Source: Chryseobacterium aurantiacum (GTDB lineage Bacteria; Bacteroidota; Bacteroidia; Flavobacteriales; Weeksellaceae). From it: a stretch of 64,000 bases of DNA. Below, in pieces: positions 1-8,400 of this stretch. The stretch covers positions 806,001 to 870,000 of the forward strand of contig NZ_PXUE01000001.1 of NCBI RefSeq assembly GCF_003020585.1. Reading direction: 5' to 3'. Made by a program: the position numbers and the translations under genes. Each line of letters opens with the position of its first letter. Position 1 is the stretch's first letter. Below the pieces are notes generated by a model. It was not told the DNA's origin and searched no databases. It saw nothing but the letters and a program-made list of their open reading frames with translations.

Positions 1-1
1 A

Positions 2-115
2 AATACGTCAAAAGCATTAACGGTAGTCACTTTCAAGATGAACACCAACTTTGTTCGCCTTGAATTCGGAAATCAGTACCTCACAAGGCTTGTAGTATCC
101 AATAAAGAACAATAG
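2..115 (+). CDS. 3' end of an unidentified gene upstream of the DUF4280 gene (partial)
   Basis: An open frame enters from the left edge and ends at the TAG at 113-115, two bases before the ATG of the DUF4280 gene. The last residues read LTRLVVSNKEQ. The tight spacing says it shares an operon with the PAAR-like gene. In Bacteroidetes type VI secretion clusters a VgrG or other spike or cargo gene often sits here, but 37 residues are too few for me to assign a family. Confidence 0.55.
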   Translation, partial: NTSKALTVVTFKMNTNFVRLEFGNQYLTRLVVSNKEQ

Positions 116-117
116 TT

Positions 118-603
118 ATGGCAGAAAAACATATTGTAGTACAAGGAGCGATGTGCAAGTGTCAGTTCGGGCAGGCACCGGATAAGCTTAAAGTACTTTC
201 CCATCAAAAAGAATATGCTAACGATAAAAATGCCTCTAAAAAACTGATCGTTACCACTAAGGAAATAGGAGGAGCAACGTTTGAGAAAAATACATTCGGG
301 AACTGTACAAAAAATGGAGGCCCGCCACCACCATGCAAAATCATGGTCACAGAATGGCAAAAATTCTATGAAAAAGTACAGCTCAGCAATGGCGGATATA
401 TAATTCTGGAAGACAGCAAGGCAATTTGTGCCGTTGCCGGAACTCCATGTATAGAAATCATAGATCATGGCCAAAAGGCAGAAGCCAGTCAACAGAACTT
501 TAAAAATGCCAATAAGGATGTACAACAGCAGATTAATCCTTTGGTAGACACAGAATCAATGTATAAAGATCAGCCTTCTGGTGAAGAGGCTGATGTAATC
601 TAA
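118..603 (+). CDS. DUF4280 PAAR-like protein (putative T6SS spike tip/adaptor)
   Basis: This 161-residue protein has no signal peptide. It starts MAEKHIVVQGAMCKC and carries paired cysteines (MCKCQFG near residue 12, GNCTKNGGPPPPC near 62, CAVAGTPC near 105), the layout of the DUF4280 family. DUF4280 proteins resemble PAAR tips, which sharpen the VgrG spike of type VI secretion systems and link it to cargo. The last 35 residues are polar and look flexible. The gene lies 2 bp after the preceding stop and 12 bp before a large OmpA-domain gene, which suggests that the next gene is the cargo. The family is a confident call; the role in secretion is inferred from family and neighbours. Confidence 0.8.
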   Translation: MAEKHIVVQGAMCKCQFGQAPDKLKVLSHQKEYANDKNASKKLIVTTKEIGGATFEKNTFGNCTKNGGPPPPCKIMVTEWQKFYEKVQLSNGGYIILEDSKAICAVAGTPCIEIIDHGQKAEASQQNFKNANKDVQQQINPLVDTESMYKDQPSGEEADVI

Positions 604-615
604 AAACAAAAGGAA

Positions 616-3471
616 ATGGCGAAAGGAGTTAAAACAATAAAATTCAAAGGTCCTTATTATCCTGATATGACAGTGCTAGGGAAAAGAGTGACACTTTTTG
701 CCGATAAGGAGGTCACTTTTGAGGTGAATGATTGGTTGCCGGGTACTACTGCTGAAGAAAAAAAGAAACCTGTAGTATGGATAAAGCAAACGGCAGACAG
801 GCAAGGGGTTATTGAGAAAAAAGCATCTGCAGTTGGGTATAAATTTAAAATTGCTAAAAAATATTGCGGAAGCTATTATTACTATATAGAAGCAAGTCTT
901 TCCGGAAAAAGAGACTCTAATACCACAGGATTGTACGTAAAGGGCTGGACTGAACCCAGAATTATCAAAAGTGCATGGTGTAAGCAAAAAGGAGGCGAAG
1001 ACGAAAGACAAAGTTATGTGTTTTCTTACGGACATATTATTCATCTTCGTTTAGATACAGAAGGATTGAATGGTGAAAAGGTTTTTGTAGACGTTTACAA
1101 AGTTGTAGAAGGAGGAAAAGGGCTTAAGGACGATAAGTTGATTTTTACCTATTATAACGTAGAGGTTATTGATGGACAGATTAATCTTAAAATAGGAAAT
1201 ACCTATCAATGGTACGGTAAAATAGGCAAACCTAAAGCTAAAGAAGAATTCTACGTAAGAGTAAAAACAGCATCAGGGCTTGAAGTAACCGATGGTAAAG
1301 ACAAGATCCACGGACGTTTTCTCAGGATTCAGAATAATGTGGTAAGTAAAGGCATAGAAAGTTCCGTAACAAATACCCCAACCAAGGTAGGCCTACCCGA
1401 TAAAAATGCAAAAAATACCCATAAATGTACATTTAGACAAATTAATGTAGATGATAATGGTGAAAATTTTGTGGTTTTTAAAGAGGGCAGTACAAAATTA
1501 AAAAAAATAACCTCCGAAACTCAGCTGGTGACCAGCAGAATTCATTTTGCTTTTGATAGAGCAGAGATACGCCCTAATGAAAGAGACGTTTTACAAACCA
1601 TATTAGACTTTTTATTATACAATCAGCACCTTGACATGACCCTTTCCGGGCATGCAGATGATAGAGGTACCCTGGACTATAATCAGAGCCTTTCAGAAAG
1701 AAGAGCACAAGCAGTAAAAGATTTTTTTGTAAAAGGAGGACTTCTTAAAAACAGAATAAAAACGAGAGGCTATGGTGAAGTAAACCCCGCTGTATCAGGA
1801 AAAACTGAAGAAGCTTATAAAAAGAACCGTAGAGTAGAGATTGATTTCAGCTATTTGGAGTATAACCAAGCCGCATTGATCTATGAAACCATCGGTCCGG
1901 ATGCAAAAAAGAATAAGGAAATTACTGTCAGTGTAATTGATCGTGAAAATAAAGGATGCTTCAGAAAAGAAAAGCATGATAAAACCACGATCTATATCAA
2001 TGAAACTGGAGGTAAAGATCTACGTCCTAAAAAAGGAGAAAAAGTAAAGCAAACTGTATTTTCACAACAGGCTCAGTTTCCCAAGAACTACGTGTTAATG
2101 TTGGCGAAATTTCTCAATCCTTTTGCAGGGATTGATTATAAATTTGCCTTTTACATCAATAGCTGTGCTTATTATGCGAGTAAGAAAAACGCTACTCTGG
2201 AAGTAAGGGTATATCCCGATATTATCTGGATTGGGCACTTTCAATACAATAGCGAAGATAAAGTAATGCCTTACTACTTTCATGAGAAAAATTTCACTCT
2301 GGAGCAAGGAATCTCTGACGTTCTTAATGAATTGAAGAATACAACATTCTATAAAATATACAGGCTGTTCCCTGCCAACTTTATCATGGAGCAGACCCTG
2401 TTGAAATATATTGAAAGCCAGGCAAAAAGCTATTTCTACGGAATTCATACCATTCATAACCGTACCGTAGAGAAATCAGAGCAGGAACTTTCCCTTGTAG
2501 GTACCCAAACCAATCTTATTAAGCAAACCGACTATACGAGATTTGCAGCAGCAGCCATTATTTATGGTTTTGTAGTGATAGGAATTCTTGTAGAGCTTTT
2601 GATGATCTACCTAACAAGAGGCCGAAACATTGCGACCAAGCTTCAGAAATTTGCTAAAATGGCAAGAAGAGCAGACGCTGTTCTGAAAAGAATGGAAGAT
2701 GCAGGAGTAGAGCTTATTCCACCGGCAATAGCAATCAATGCAGGAATGTATTATCAAAAGCAAAAAGACGGTAGGCTAGGAGTAGTGTATGAAGTGAATA
2801 TAAAAGCAGATCCTTTAATTGCATTGAGTTTCAAAAAAGAGTTTGATCTGTTACAGCTGATAACGAAAACGATACAAGACATAAAAGGGGCAATGTATCC
2901 TAAAGATAAGGTAGCTAAGAAAAAATTAGACCTCAATAAAGAGAATAATAACAGCATTGCAGAATATTTCAAAAATAAAGGAGTACCCGAAATAAAAGGA
3001 ATTATAGAGGTAAAAGGCGATATAATGTTTGAACATAATGTGAAATATAGCCTTCTTACCAATACATACTCCATAATTGATAAACTAAAGAATGGTATTT
3101 TTACAGCAAAAGACGAAGTTCTGCTTAAAGACCAGATCAAATTCACGGCAACGGTATTAGGATCATACAAATATGAGTTTGAATTTGATCCGTTACAGAC
3201 CTCAATACAAGGAAAACTCAATATAACAATTCAAGGTTCATGTGGATCCCGATTGAGATATGGAGTTGATAATAAAGGCGGAAAAGGACTCTTTGTTAAA
3301 AAAACATTATATTGTTCTGGTATTGAAGGAACGTACCTTGGAGAGCTTAAAATTAAAAATAGATTTACTGATGTTTTTGATACAGCTACTAATAAAGGAA
3401 AACCGGCTCCGTTTACATTAATAGAACCTTTTGAAATGCCAATGTATGAGATTCAATTATTTAAACCTTAA
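616..3471 (+). CDS. Large OmpA-domain protein, candidate T6SS cargo
   Basis: This 951-residue protein lacks a signal peptide. The first 300 residues look like beta-rich modules of the kind found in T6SS-linked cargo. An OmpA-like peptidoglycan-binding domain lies near residues 300-410, with HFAFDRAEIRP, then SGHADDRGTLDYNQSLSERRA, then KNRRVEIDF; the Asp and Arg that bind diaminopimelate in this family are present. A hydrophobic segment near residues 640-668 (IIYGFVVIGILVELLMIYL) could span a membrane. The C-terminal 280 residues match nothing I recognise. It sits 12 bp after the PAAR-like gene and 5 bp before a lipoprotein gene, so it is probably delivered by the spike. Export through an ordinary Sec route is unlikely without a signal peptide. 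Its activity is unknown. Confidence 0.75.
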   Translation: MAKGVKTIKFKGPYYPDMTVLGKRVTLFADKEVTFEVNDWLPGTTAEEKKKPVVWIKQTADRQGVIEKKASAVGYKFKIAKKYCGSYYYYIEASLSGKRDSNTTGLYVKGWTEPRIIKSAWCKQKGGEDERQSYVFSYGHIIHLRLDTEGLNGEKVFVDVYKVVEGGKGLKDDKLIFTYYNVEVIDGQINLKIGNTYQWYGKIGKPKAKEEFYVRVKTASGLEVTDGKDKIHGRFLRIQNNVVSKGIESSVTNTPTKVGLPDKNAKNTHKCTFRQINVDDNGENFVVFKEGSTKLKKITSETQLVTSRIHFAFDRAEIRPNERDVLQTILDFLLYNQHLDMTLSGHADDRGTLDYNQSLSERRAQAVKDFFVKGGLLKNRIKTRGYGEVNPAVSGKTEEAYKKNRRVEIDFSYLEYNQAALIYETIGPDAKKNKEITVSVIDRENKGCFRKEKHDKTTIYINETGGKDLRPKKGEKVKQTVFSQQAQFPKNYVLMLAKFLNPFAGIDYKFAFYINSCAYYASKKNATLEVRVYPDIIWIGHFQYNSEDKVMPYYFHEKNFTLEQGISDVLNELKNTTFYKIYRLFPANFIMEQTLLKYIESQAKSYFYGIHTIHNRTVEKSEQELSLVGTQTNLIKQTDYTRFAAAAIIYGFVVIGILVELLMIYLTRGRNIATKLQKFAKMARRADAVLKRMEDAGVELIPPAIAINAGMYYQKQKDGRLGVVYEVNIKADPLIALSFKKEFDLLQLITKTIQDIKGAMYPKDKVAKKKLDLNKENNNSIAEYFKNKGVPEIKGIIEVKGDIMFEHNVKYSLLTNTYSIIDKLKNGIFTAKDEVLLKDQIKFTATVLGSYKYEFEFDPLQTSIQGKLNITIQGSCGSRLRYGVDNKGGKGLFVKKTLYCSGIEGTYLGELKIKNRFTDVFDTATNKGKPAPFTLIEPFEMPMYEIQLFKP

Positions 3472-3476
3472 ATAAA

Positions 3477-4451
3477 ATGAAAAGAATTATTCCAATACTT
3501 TTAACATTAATCAGTTTACAAAGCTGTTCACAAGAAAAAAATAAGACTATGCAAAATCCCAATATTACAGCAGATAATATTGTCACAGAAATATCAAAGC
3601 AGGTGAAAAATTATCCTATCGAACCCAATTATGGTTTCAGATATGAGAACAATCAATGTTATTTTGAAGTATTTATTAATGACTTTCCCGCTTTTAAACA
3701 ATTTAAAAAGCCAACCAGTTCTGCCTTTGAGATCAACCCTTTCATTTTCAAAAATGGAACTCAAAAAATAACTTATAGACTGTATCCTGTCAATTCCGCT
3801 GCTTTATCTGAAGAGACTTCTTTGACATTGAATCTGGAATCTTTTGATATGAAAAATGAAAGCCAGGGAGATGTTGTAGTACAAGAATTTAAAACTCCTT
3901 CTACAGAAGTAAAAATAGCTGAAAACTATTCTAACCATAAATTTATAGGAGCAGGGAAAAATTATTACGAGGGAAGTTTTGATGTCAAAGTAAACGTTCC
4001 TTATCAATTACATTCAGCTTTTGAGAATGCACAGGATCTTCAAAAAATGGATAAAAAAGAACTGGAAGCAAAATTATTGAAGAAATATAAAGAGATTTGG
4101 AGCATTTATCAGAATAAAGAAATTGATAATATTGCAAAGCTTGAGTACGATAGTTTCAAAGATTTATTTGTGTCCGGATACAGTAACAAAAATGAAATTG
4201 AAAATAACTGGAAAGAGCTTAATCAGGCATATCAATCTTCCAGCTTTAAAATGCAGCCCATAGAAAAGTATAAATTACAGTTTTTTGCAGGGGGTAGATT
4301 GGTGGCATTAATGCTGGATACCACAGATAATCAATTAAGAGGAAACACTGCATTATGGGCAAAAGTTGATTATGACGGAGGAATGAGAGGAATGTTCATC
4401 AACCGATATTTTTACCTGCCACAAGGAGAAAAAGAGTTTAAAGTTTACTAA
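3477..4451 (+). CDS. Lipoprotein, candidate immunity protein of the upstream cargo
   Basis: This 324-residue protein starts MKRIIPILLTLISLQSCSQE, a clear lipoprotein signal with the lipidated cysteine at residue 17. The mature part is polar, with no further membrane segment and no family I recognise. A middle section rich in Lys and Glu (DLQKMDKKELEAKLLKKYKE) is probably helical. The start is 5 bp after the stop of the OmpA-domain gene, so both are co-transcribed. Envelope-anchored immunity proteins commonly follow periplasm-acting secreted effectors, which makes immunity the leading guess; a structural role in the secretion machine is also possible. Confidence 0.75.
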   Translation: MKRIIPILLTLISLQSCSQEKNKTMQNPNITADNIVTEISKQVKNYPIEPNYGFRYENNQCYFEVFINDFPAFKQFKKPTSSAFEINPFIFKNGTQKITYRLYPVNSAALSEETSLTLNLESFDMKNESQGDVVVQEFKTPSTEVKIAENYSNHKFIGAGKNYYEGSFDVKVNVPYQLHSAFENAQDLQKMDKKELEAKLLKKYKEIWSIYQNKEIDNIAKLEYDSFKDLFVSGYSNKNEIENNWKELNQAYQSSSFKMQPIEKYKLQFFAGGRLVALMLDTTDNQLRGNTALWAKVDYDGGMRGMFINRYFYLPQGEKEFKVY

Positions 4452-4548
4452 GTGGTAATCTTCTTACGATAAAAAGTGGGGAAAAATTCTGAGTTCAAAG
4501 TATATTGTAAAAAATAGTCCTAAACAATAATTGTTTTAAATATTTGAA

Positions 4549-5034
4549 ATGAAAAGAAATATAGCATTAATAGGAGCCTGGTGTATATTGCTTCTGTCCT
4601 GTTCTCAGAACCAGAATAAAGAGACAAAAGCAAATGATGAACTTAGAAGTGTAATTGCAAAATATAAACCTACAGGAGATACACTAAAGTATGTAGATTC
4701 CTTTCTTAAAAAGCTGGATGACAAAAATACAGAAGCCGGTATCTTCATCAATAAATACGAATATCAGATAGAAGACTCATGTTTTAAGGCCAATAAAAAA
4801 CTCTGGGATTCTTTGAGTCTCCATCAAAATGAAACAGCACAAGAGTCTTTTGATAGTCTTATTATTACTCCTCAAATTAAAAAATACAGAGAACATTTCG
4901 CTATCAACTTTGATGAATATGCTATCGCCAGAGAATTTTTAGTATCACGAAACAGTACTGTGAAATACCTCAATAAAAAATATAAATTAGGACTTTGGGA
5001 TCCTACCCTGGATCCAGTTAAAAAAGACGAATAA
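4549..5034 (+). CDS. Small lipoprotein of unknown function
   Basis: This 161-residue protein starts MKRNIALIGAWCILLLSCSQN, a lipoprotein signal with the cysteine near residue 18. The mature part is short, charged and probably helical, and contains several Lys/Asp-rich stretches. I recognise no family. It follows the larger lipoprotein gene by 97 bp and precedes a strong terminator, so it likely ends the secretion cargo operon. It may be a second immunity protein, but only position supports that. Confidence 0.7.
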   Translation: MKRNIALIGAWCILLLSCSQNQNKETKANDELRSVIAKYKPTGDTLKYVDSFLKKLDDKNTEAGIFINKYEYQIEDSCFKANKKLWDSLSLHQNETAQESFDSLIITPQIKKYREHFAINFDEYAIAREFLVSRNSTVKYLNKKYKLGLWDPTLDPVKKDE

Positions 5035-5058
5035 AAATAAATTGAATAATAAAAAACA

Positions 5059-5086
5059 AAGGCCGGTCTCGTAAGAGACCGGCCTT
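5059..5086. terminator. Strong hairpin between convergent genes
   Basis: A perfect 12-bp stem, AAGGCCGGTCTC / GAGACCGGCCTT, encloses the loop GTAA. On the minus strand it is followed by TTTGTTTTTT, so it best serves the endonuclease gene; it may also stop the plus-strand operon. Confidence 0.9.
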
Positions 5087-5104
5087 CTATAATAAATATC
5101 TGAT

Positions 5105-6886
5105 TTATTTTACCAAAAACTGTATCGTAGAACCATCCAGTTTCAAGATGTATACACCCTGACCAAGATTTCTGGTCTTGATTGAATTTCCATTTCTAAA
5201 AGGACTGTCAATCGTCTGAAGAACCTTACCCTGTAATGTATAGATTTCGGCTTTCTTGATGCTCTGAACATCTCCACTTACAAAGATTTCCTGATTGGTA
5301 ACCGGGTTAGGAGAGATCTTATAGCTTGGAGCAGTACTTCGCGCCTGTCTTCCCGCCGCACCAGAATAACAGGTCCATTTAAGATCATCAATAGCCACTC
5401 TGTTGCTCGCAGAATTATTGACTAAGCTCACCGTTACGTTTCCTGTAATATTAATATCGTTAATAGTAGTTGTAGTAACCGTTGTGCTATAAGGAATAGT
5501 TCCTACACTCGTTCCGTTTACTTTCACATCAAAAGTTCCATTGCTTCCTGAGAACTTCATTTGTGTAGTTACTGTTAAAGAACCAATACCTCCATTAGAC
5601 GGACTGCTAGATGTTAAAGAACCATTTCTTATCGTAATCGCTTTATTGTTGATCGTTTGGTCAGTTCTGGAATCTGTAGCCGTCCAGGAAACACCATTGT
5701 TGCTCCATGTTTTAGATGTATAAGTACTACTGGCTGCCGGAATTGTTTCAAAATTTTCATTTACACAGTCCGTAGTTGGAATTGTAGGACCTCCCGCATT
5801 TGTTGTTCCGGAAACTGTAGAGCTGTTAGAAGAAGAATTTCCTGCAGCATCCTTAGCTACCACATAAAAATTATAGGTAGTGGAAGGATTTAATCCTGAA
5901 ATTGTAGCAGAAGTAGAGCTTACCGTTGTTTTCAGACTTCCATTCATATAAACAGTATAAGACGTTACACCCACATTATCTGTAGAAGCATTCCAAGCAA
6001 GAGAAATACTGTTGGCCGTTTTTCCGGAAACATTTAAACCTGTAGCTGTTGTTGGCGCCTGAGTATCACCAGTCGGTTGCTGAGAACCCCAGATAAGATT
6101 AACGTAGCTTGGATTATCAATAAAAGGATTTCTGTTCCCCTGATAGCTGTAAGAAGCATTATTTCTTTTAATCTCCGCCTGTGAAACAGGATCCTGATTA
6201 TGCCATGCAAGAAGAACATTCAGCTCCCAGGTTTGAAGTCCCGGGAATGTAGAGCTTCCCAACATATTTCCCGAAGAAAAAGACGAAAGCTTACTCTGAT
6301 AACGCGTTACAAAATAAAAGATCATACGCGCTACATCACCCTTAAATTCATCAATCGGTTCAAAAACGGTTCCCGCATATCCGGAAGAAACCGAATTTCC
6401 AAGCTTAGATCCGTTTTGAGAAGTGAACGTTGCGCTTCCAACCTTTCCGAATGGATAATTACTTCTCATCCCGTTTACCTTTCCATCTGTTGCCCTGATG
6501 AAGTGAACATCAGATACCATTGGTGAAGATTGATTAAACAAACTTTGAGGAACAATATGCTCCCTGTTATAACAGTTTCCTTCCGTAGAGTAAGTTCCAC
6601 ACTGGTTAGTACCCGGAGTATATTTGTATGGATCAGTACCCACAGGCTTTTCAGAATAAATATCAAGAATAGAACCGTCATTTTCATAGTCCTTATCAAT
6701 ATCTGTAGTTTTATAAGCGGTCCACAGTCCGCCATAGCCTTTGTCCTGATGACCGCTACTAATGATGCTGCTCAATTCCGTTTTCAGTGCAGCGCCACTT
6801 AGTCCGTTGGCAGAGTTATAGTATCCCGAAGGTGCCTGTGCGTTGGCAAGTCCCGCAAATACTGAGAATAAGATAATTTTTTTCAT
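5105..6886 (-). CDS. Secreted endonuclease I with Fn3 and T9SS sorting domain
   Basis: This 593-residue protein is probably a secreted, non-specific nuclease that degrades extracellular DNA or RNA. It has a signal peptide (residues 1-16, cleaved near ANA-QAP), then an endonuclease I (His-Me finger) domain to about residue 265 with NREHIVPQS, where His110 is the likely catalytic residue. A fibronectin type III domain spans about 272-363 (DTQAPTTATGLNVSG to GTT), followed by a beta-sandwich-like module, and a type IX sorting domain from about 519 (SYKISPNPVTNQEIFV to QFLVK) that would direct export and surface attachment or release. It stands alone between the convergent terminator and the DUF4136 gene. 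Confidence 0.92.
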   Translation of the reverse strand: MKKIILFSVFAGLANAQAPSGYYNSANGLSGAALKTELSSIISSGHQDKGYGGLWTAYKTTDIDKDYENDGSILDIYSEKPVGTDPYKYTPGTNQCGTYSTEGNCYNREHIVPQSLFNQSSPMVSDVHFIRATDGKVNGMRSNYPFGKVGSATFTSQNGSKLGNSVSSGYAGTVFEPIDEFKGDVARMIFYFVTRYQSKLSSFSSGNMLGSSTFPGLQTWELNVLLAWHNQDPVSQAEIKRNNASYSYQGNRNPFIDNPSYVNLIWGSQQPTGDTQAPTTATGLNVSGKTANSISLAWNASTDNVGVTSYTVYMNGSLKTTVSSTSATISGLNPSTTYNFYVVAKDAAGNSSSNSSTVSGTTNAGGPTIPTTDCVNENFETIPAASSTYTSKTWSNNGVSWTATDSRTDQTINNKAITIRNGSLTSSSPSNGGIGSLTVTTQMKFSGSNGTFDVKVNGTSVGTIPYSTTVTTTTINDINITGNVTVSLVNNSASNRVAIDDLKWTCYSGAAGRQARSTAPSYKISPNPVTNQEIFVSGDVQSIKKAEIYTLQGKVLQTIDSPFRNGNSIKTRNLGQGVYILKLDGSTIQFLVK

Positions 6887-7093
6887 ATAATATAATTTTC
6901 AACAAGAATACTACATTTTTATGAATAAAAAATTACATTATTGTTAATTTTGAATGTACCGCATTCGGCTTTAAATAGAGGGATGCTACTAAAGAAATAG
7001 AACAGACTTTATAGATAGTAAATACCCGTTTCAGTATATAAATTGTGATAAATAATTAGATCTGAAAAAACGACATTTCCCAAAGCTATTCCA

Positions 7094-7121
7094 TAAAAAA
7101 ACCAGTACAAAAAGTACTGGT
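7094..7121 (-). terminator. Terminator of the DUF4136 gene
   Basis: An 8-bp stem (ACCAGTAC / GTACTGGT at 7101-7108 and 7114-7121) is followed on the minus strand by a run of seven T. Confidence 0.85.
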
Positions 7122-7145
7122 CATATATAATAATAGATTTACATC

Positions 7146-7673
7146 TTATTTTCTCTGTGGCGGATAATTTTTCATGATCTCAGCCAGAATTTCAGGAATT
7201 TGTCTTTGCTTAGATTTTGGAGAATCTACAGAAATTCCGCTTCCGATACCCTGCCAAACCAATTTATTGGTTTTTGAATCGATGAGGTCAACAATCAATG
7301 CGCCTTCATTATAATTGGTGGTCCATGTTCTGTTCATCCCAACACCCCATCCGAAAGGTCCGCCCCATCCCCACATTCCGTAAGGAGAAGAACTATTGAT
7401 ATCCGTAACTTTCTTATGATTAGCTTTTACATTGACAATCAGATCTGGATTTTCTCCGGACTGAAGCCCCTTGCTTTGAAGTTGTCTTGAAAGTTCATTC
7501 AAAACCCTGTCTTTATCAATATCATTCAATTTTAAATCATCAATTCTTATCTTATAGGTTTTAAAAGAATTGAAATTGGCTGTTTCAGCATAATCAGAAC
7601 GTACCTGAAAAGGGCTACATGAAGTTAAACCCAACGTAGCAGTAGCCAACAAAATAAAAATATATTTTTTCAT
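7146..7673 (-). CDS. DUF4136 lipoprotein
   Basis: A lipoprotein of 175 residues, starting MKKYIFILLATATLGLTSCSP with the lipobox LTSC. It matches the DUF4136 family of Bacteroidetes and proteobacterial outer-membrane lipoproteins: the motif YAETANFNSFKTYKI after the lipid cysteine, then a Gly/Trp-rich stretch (YGMWGWGGPFGWGVGMNR), then ALIVDLIDSKTNKLVWQG. The role of the family is unknown. A start 21 bp upstream (7694) is possible, but it would overlap the DUF5522 gene and spoil the lipoprotein signal, so I place it at 7673, one base past the stop of that gene. The two genes are probably co-transcribed. Confidence 0.88.
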   Translation of the reverse strand: MKKYIFILLATATLGLTSCSPFQVRSDYAETANFNSFKTYKIRIDDLKLNDIDKDRVLNELSRQLQSKGLQSGENPDLIVNVKANHKKVTDINSSSPYGMWGWGGPFGWGVGMNRTWTTNYNEGALIVDLIDSKTNKLVWQGIGSGISVDSPKSKQRQIPEILAEIMKNYPPQRK

Positions 7674-7674
7674 T

Positions 7675-7860
<186 letters not shown>

Positions 7861-7884
7861 TTAAAAGCAAGTCAAAAAACTTTT

Positions 7885-7892
7885 TATATTTG
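7885..7892 (+). promoter_or_regulatory. -7 element (TATATTTG) for the 7898 gene
   Basis: This matches the Bacteroidetes -7 consensus TAnnTTTG exactly. No clear -33 TTG is present. It ends only 5 bp before the ATG at 7898, so any transcript starting there would have almost no leader. Confidence 0.45.
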
Positions 7893-7897
7893 TTACT

Positions 7898-8224
7898 ATG
7901 ATAATTGTATGCCAAAAGCCACTAAAAAAACTAAAAATTAATGGCATTGCTCTTTTTCCATTTATCTTCATTAGGAAACCCGAAGATAAGGAAAATAATG
8001 TACTTATCAATCATGAGAAAATCCATCTTAGACAGCAGCTTGAAATGCTCATCATATTCTTCTATATTTTCTATGTCATCGAATATTATTATTGGTTTTT
8101 CAAACTAAAAGACGGTTATCTGGCCTACAGAAGAATTTCATTTGAACGAGAAGCTTATGCTAACGAACACAACATAAACTATCTTAAAAAGAGAAAATTC
8201 TGGAACTTTAGAAAATATCTGTAG
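7898..8224 (+). CDS. Small membrane protein with HExxH motif
   Basis: This 108-residue protein contains HEKIHLRQQLE near residues 39-49, followed by a hydrophobic span (MLIIFFYIFYVIEYYYWFF) and then FEREAYAN near residue 83. HExxH followed by a downstream Glu is the zinc site of gluzincin proteases; the local pattern recalls the M56/BlaR1 peptidase core (HExxHxxQ). At this size it would be a minimal core, with one clear membrane span and a basic tail. Whether it cleaves anything is unknown. It could instead be a structural protein with a fortuitous motif, but the motif, the membrane span and the distal Glu occur in the expected order. Confidence 0.7.
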   Translation: MIIVCQKPLKKLKINGIALFPFIFIRKPEDKENNVLINHEKIHLRQQLEMLIIFFYIFYVIEYYYWFFKLKDGYLAYRRISFEREAYANEHNINYLKKRKFWNFRKYL

Positions 8225-8358
8225 AATGATGAAAAGTGTTGTAATTAAATGTCAAAGCCTTTTCTCATATTAATTCAAGAGGGATCGGCTTTAATCCACT
8301 TATTAATTTAAAGCTTTTAGGGATCAATTGTATGCCTATTTAAAATTAAATCTTTTCC

Positions 8359-8366
8359 TATTTTTG
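8359..8366 (+). promoter_or_regulatory. -7 element (TATTTTTG) upstream of the deaminase gene
   Basis: Exact TAnnTTTG match 34 bp before the ATG at 8401. A TTG occurs further upstream but at a longer spacing than usual, so only the -7 part is supported. Confidence 0.4.
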
Positions 8367-8400
8367 CAATAATAACCCATGAATAGTACAAAAAACTAAA

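Noticed and set aside
73-525. Minus-strand open frame of 150 codons
   Set aside because: It is antisense to the DUF4280 gene and has no recognisable motif; the plus strand has the clear family.
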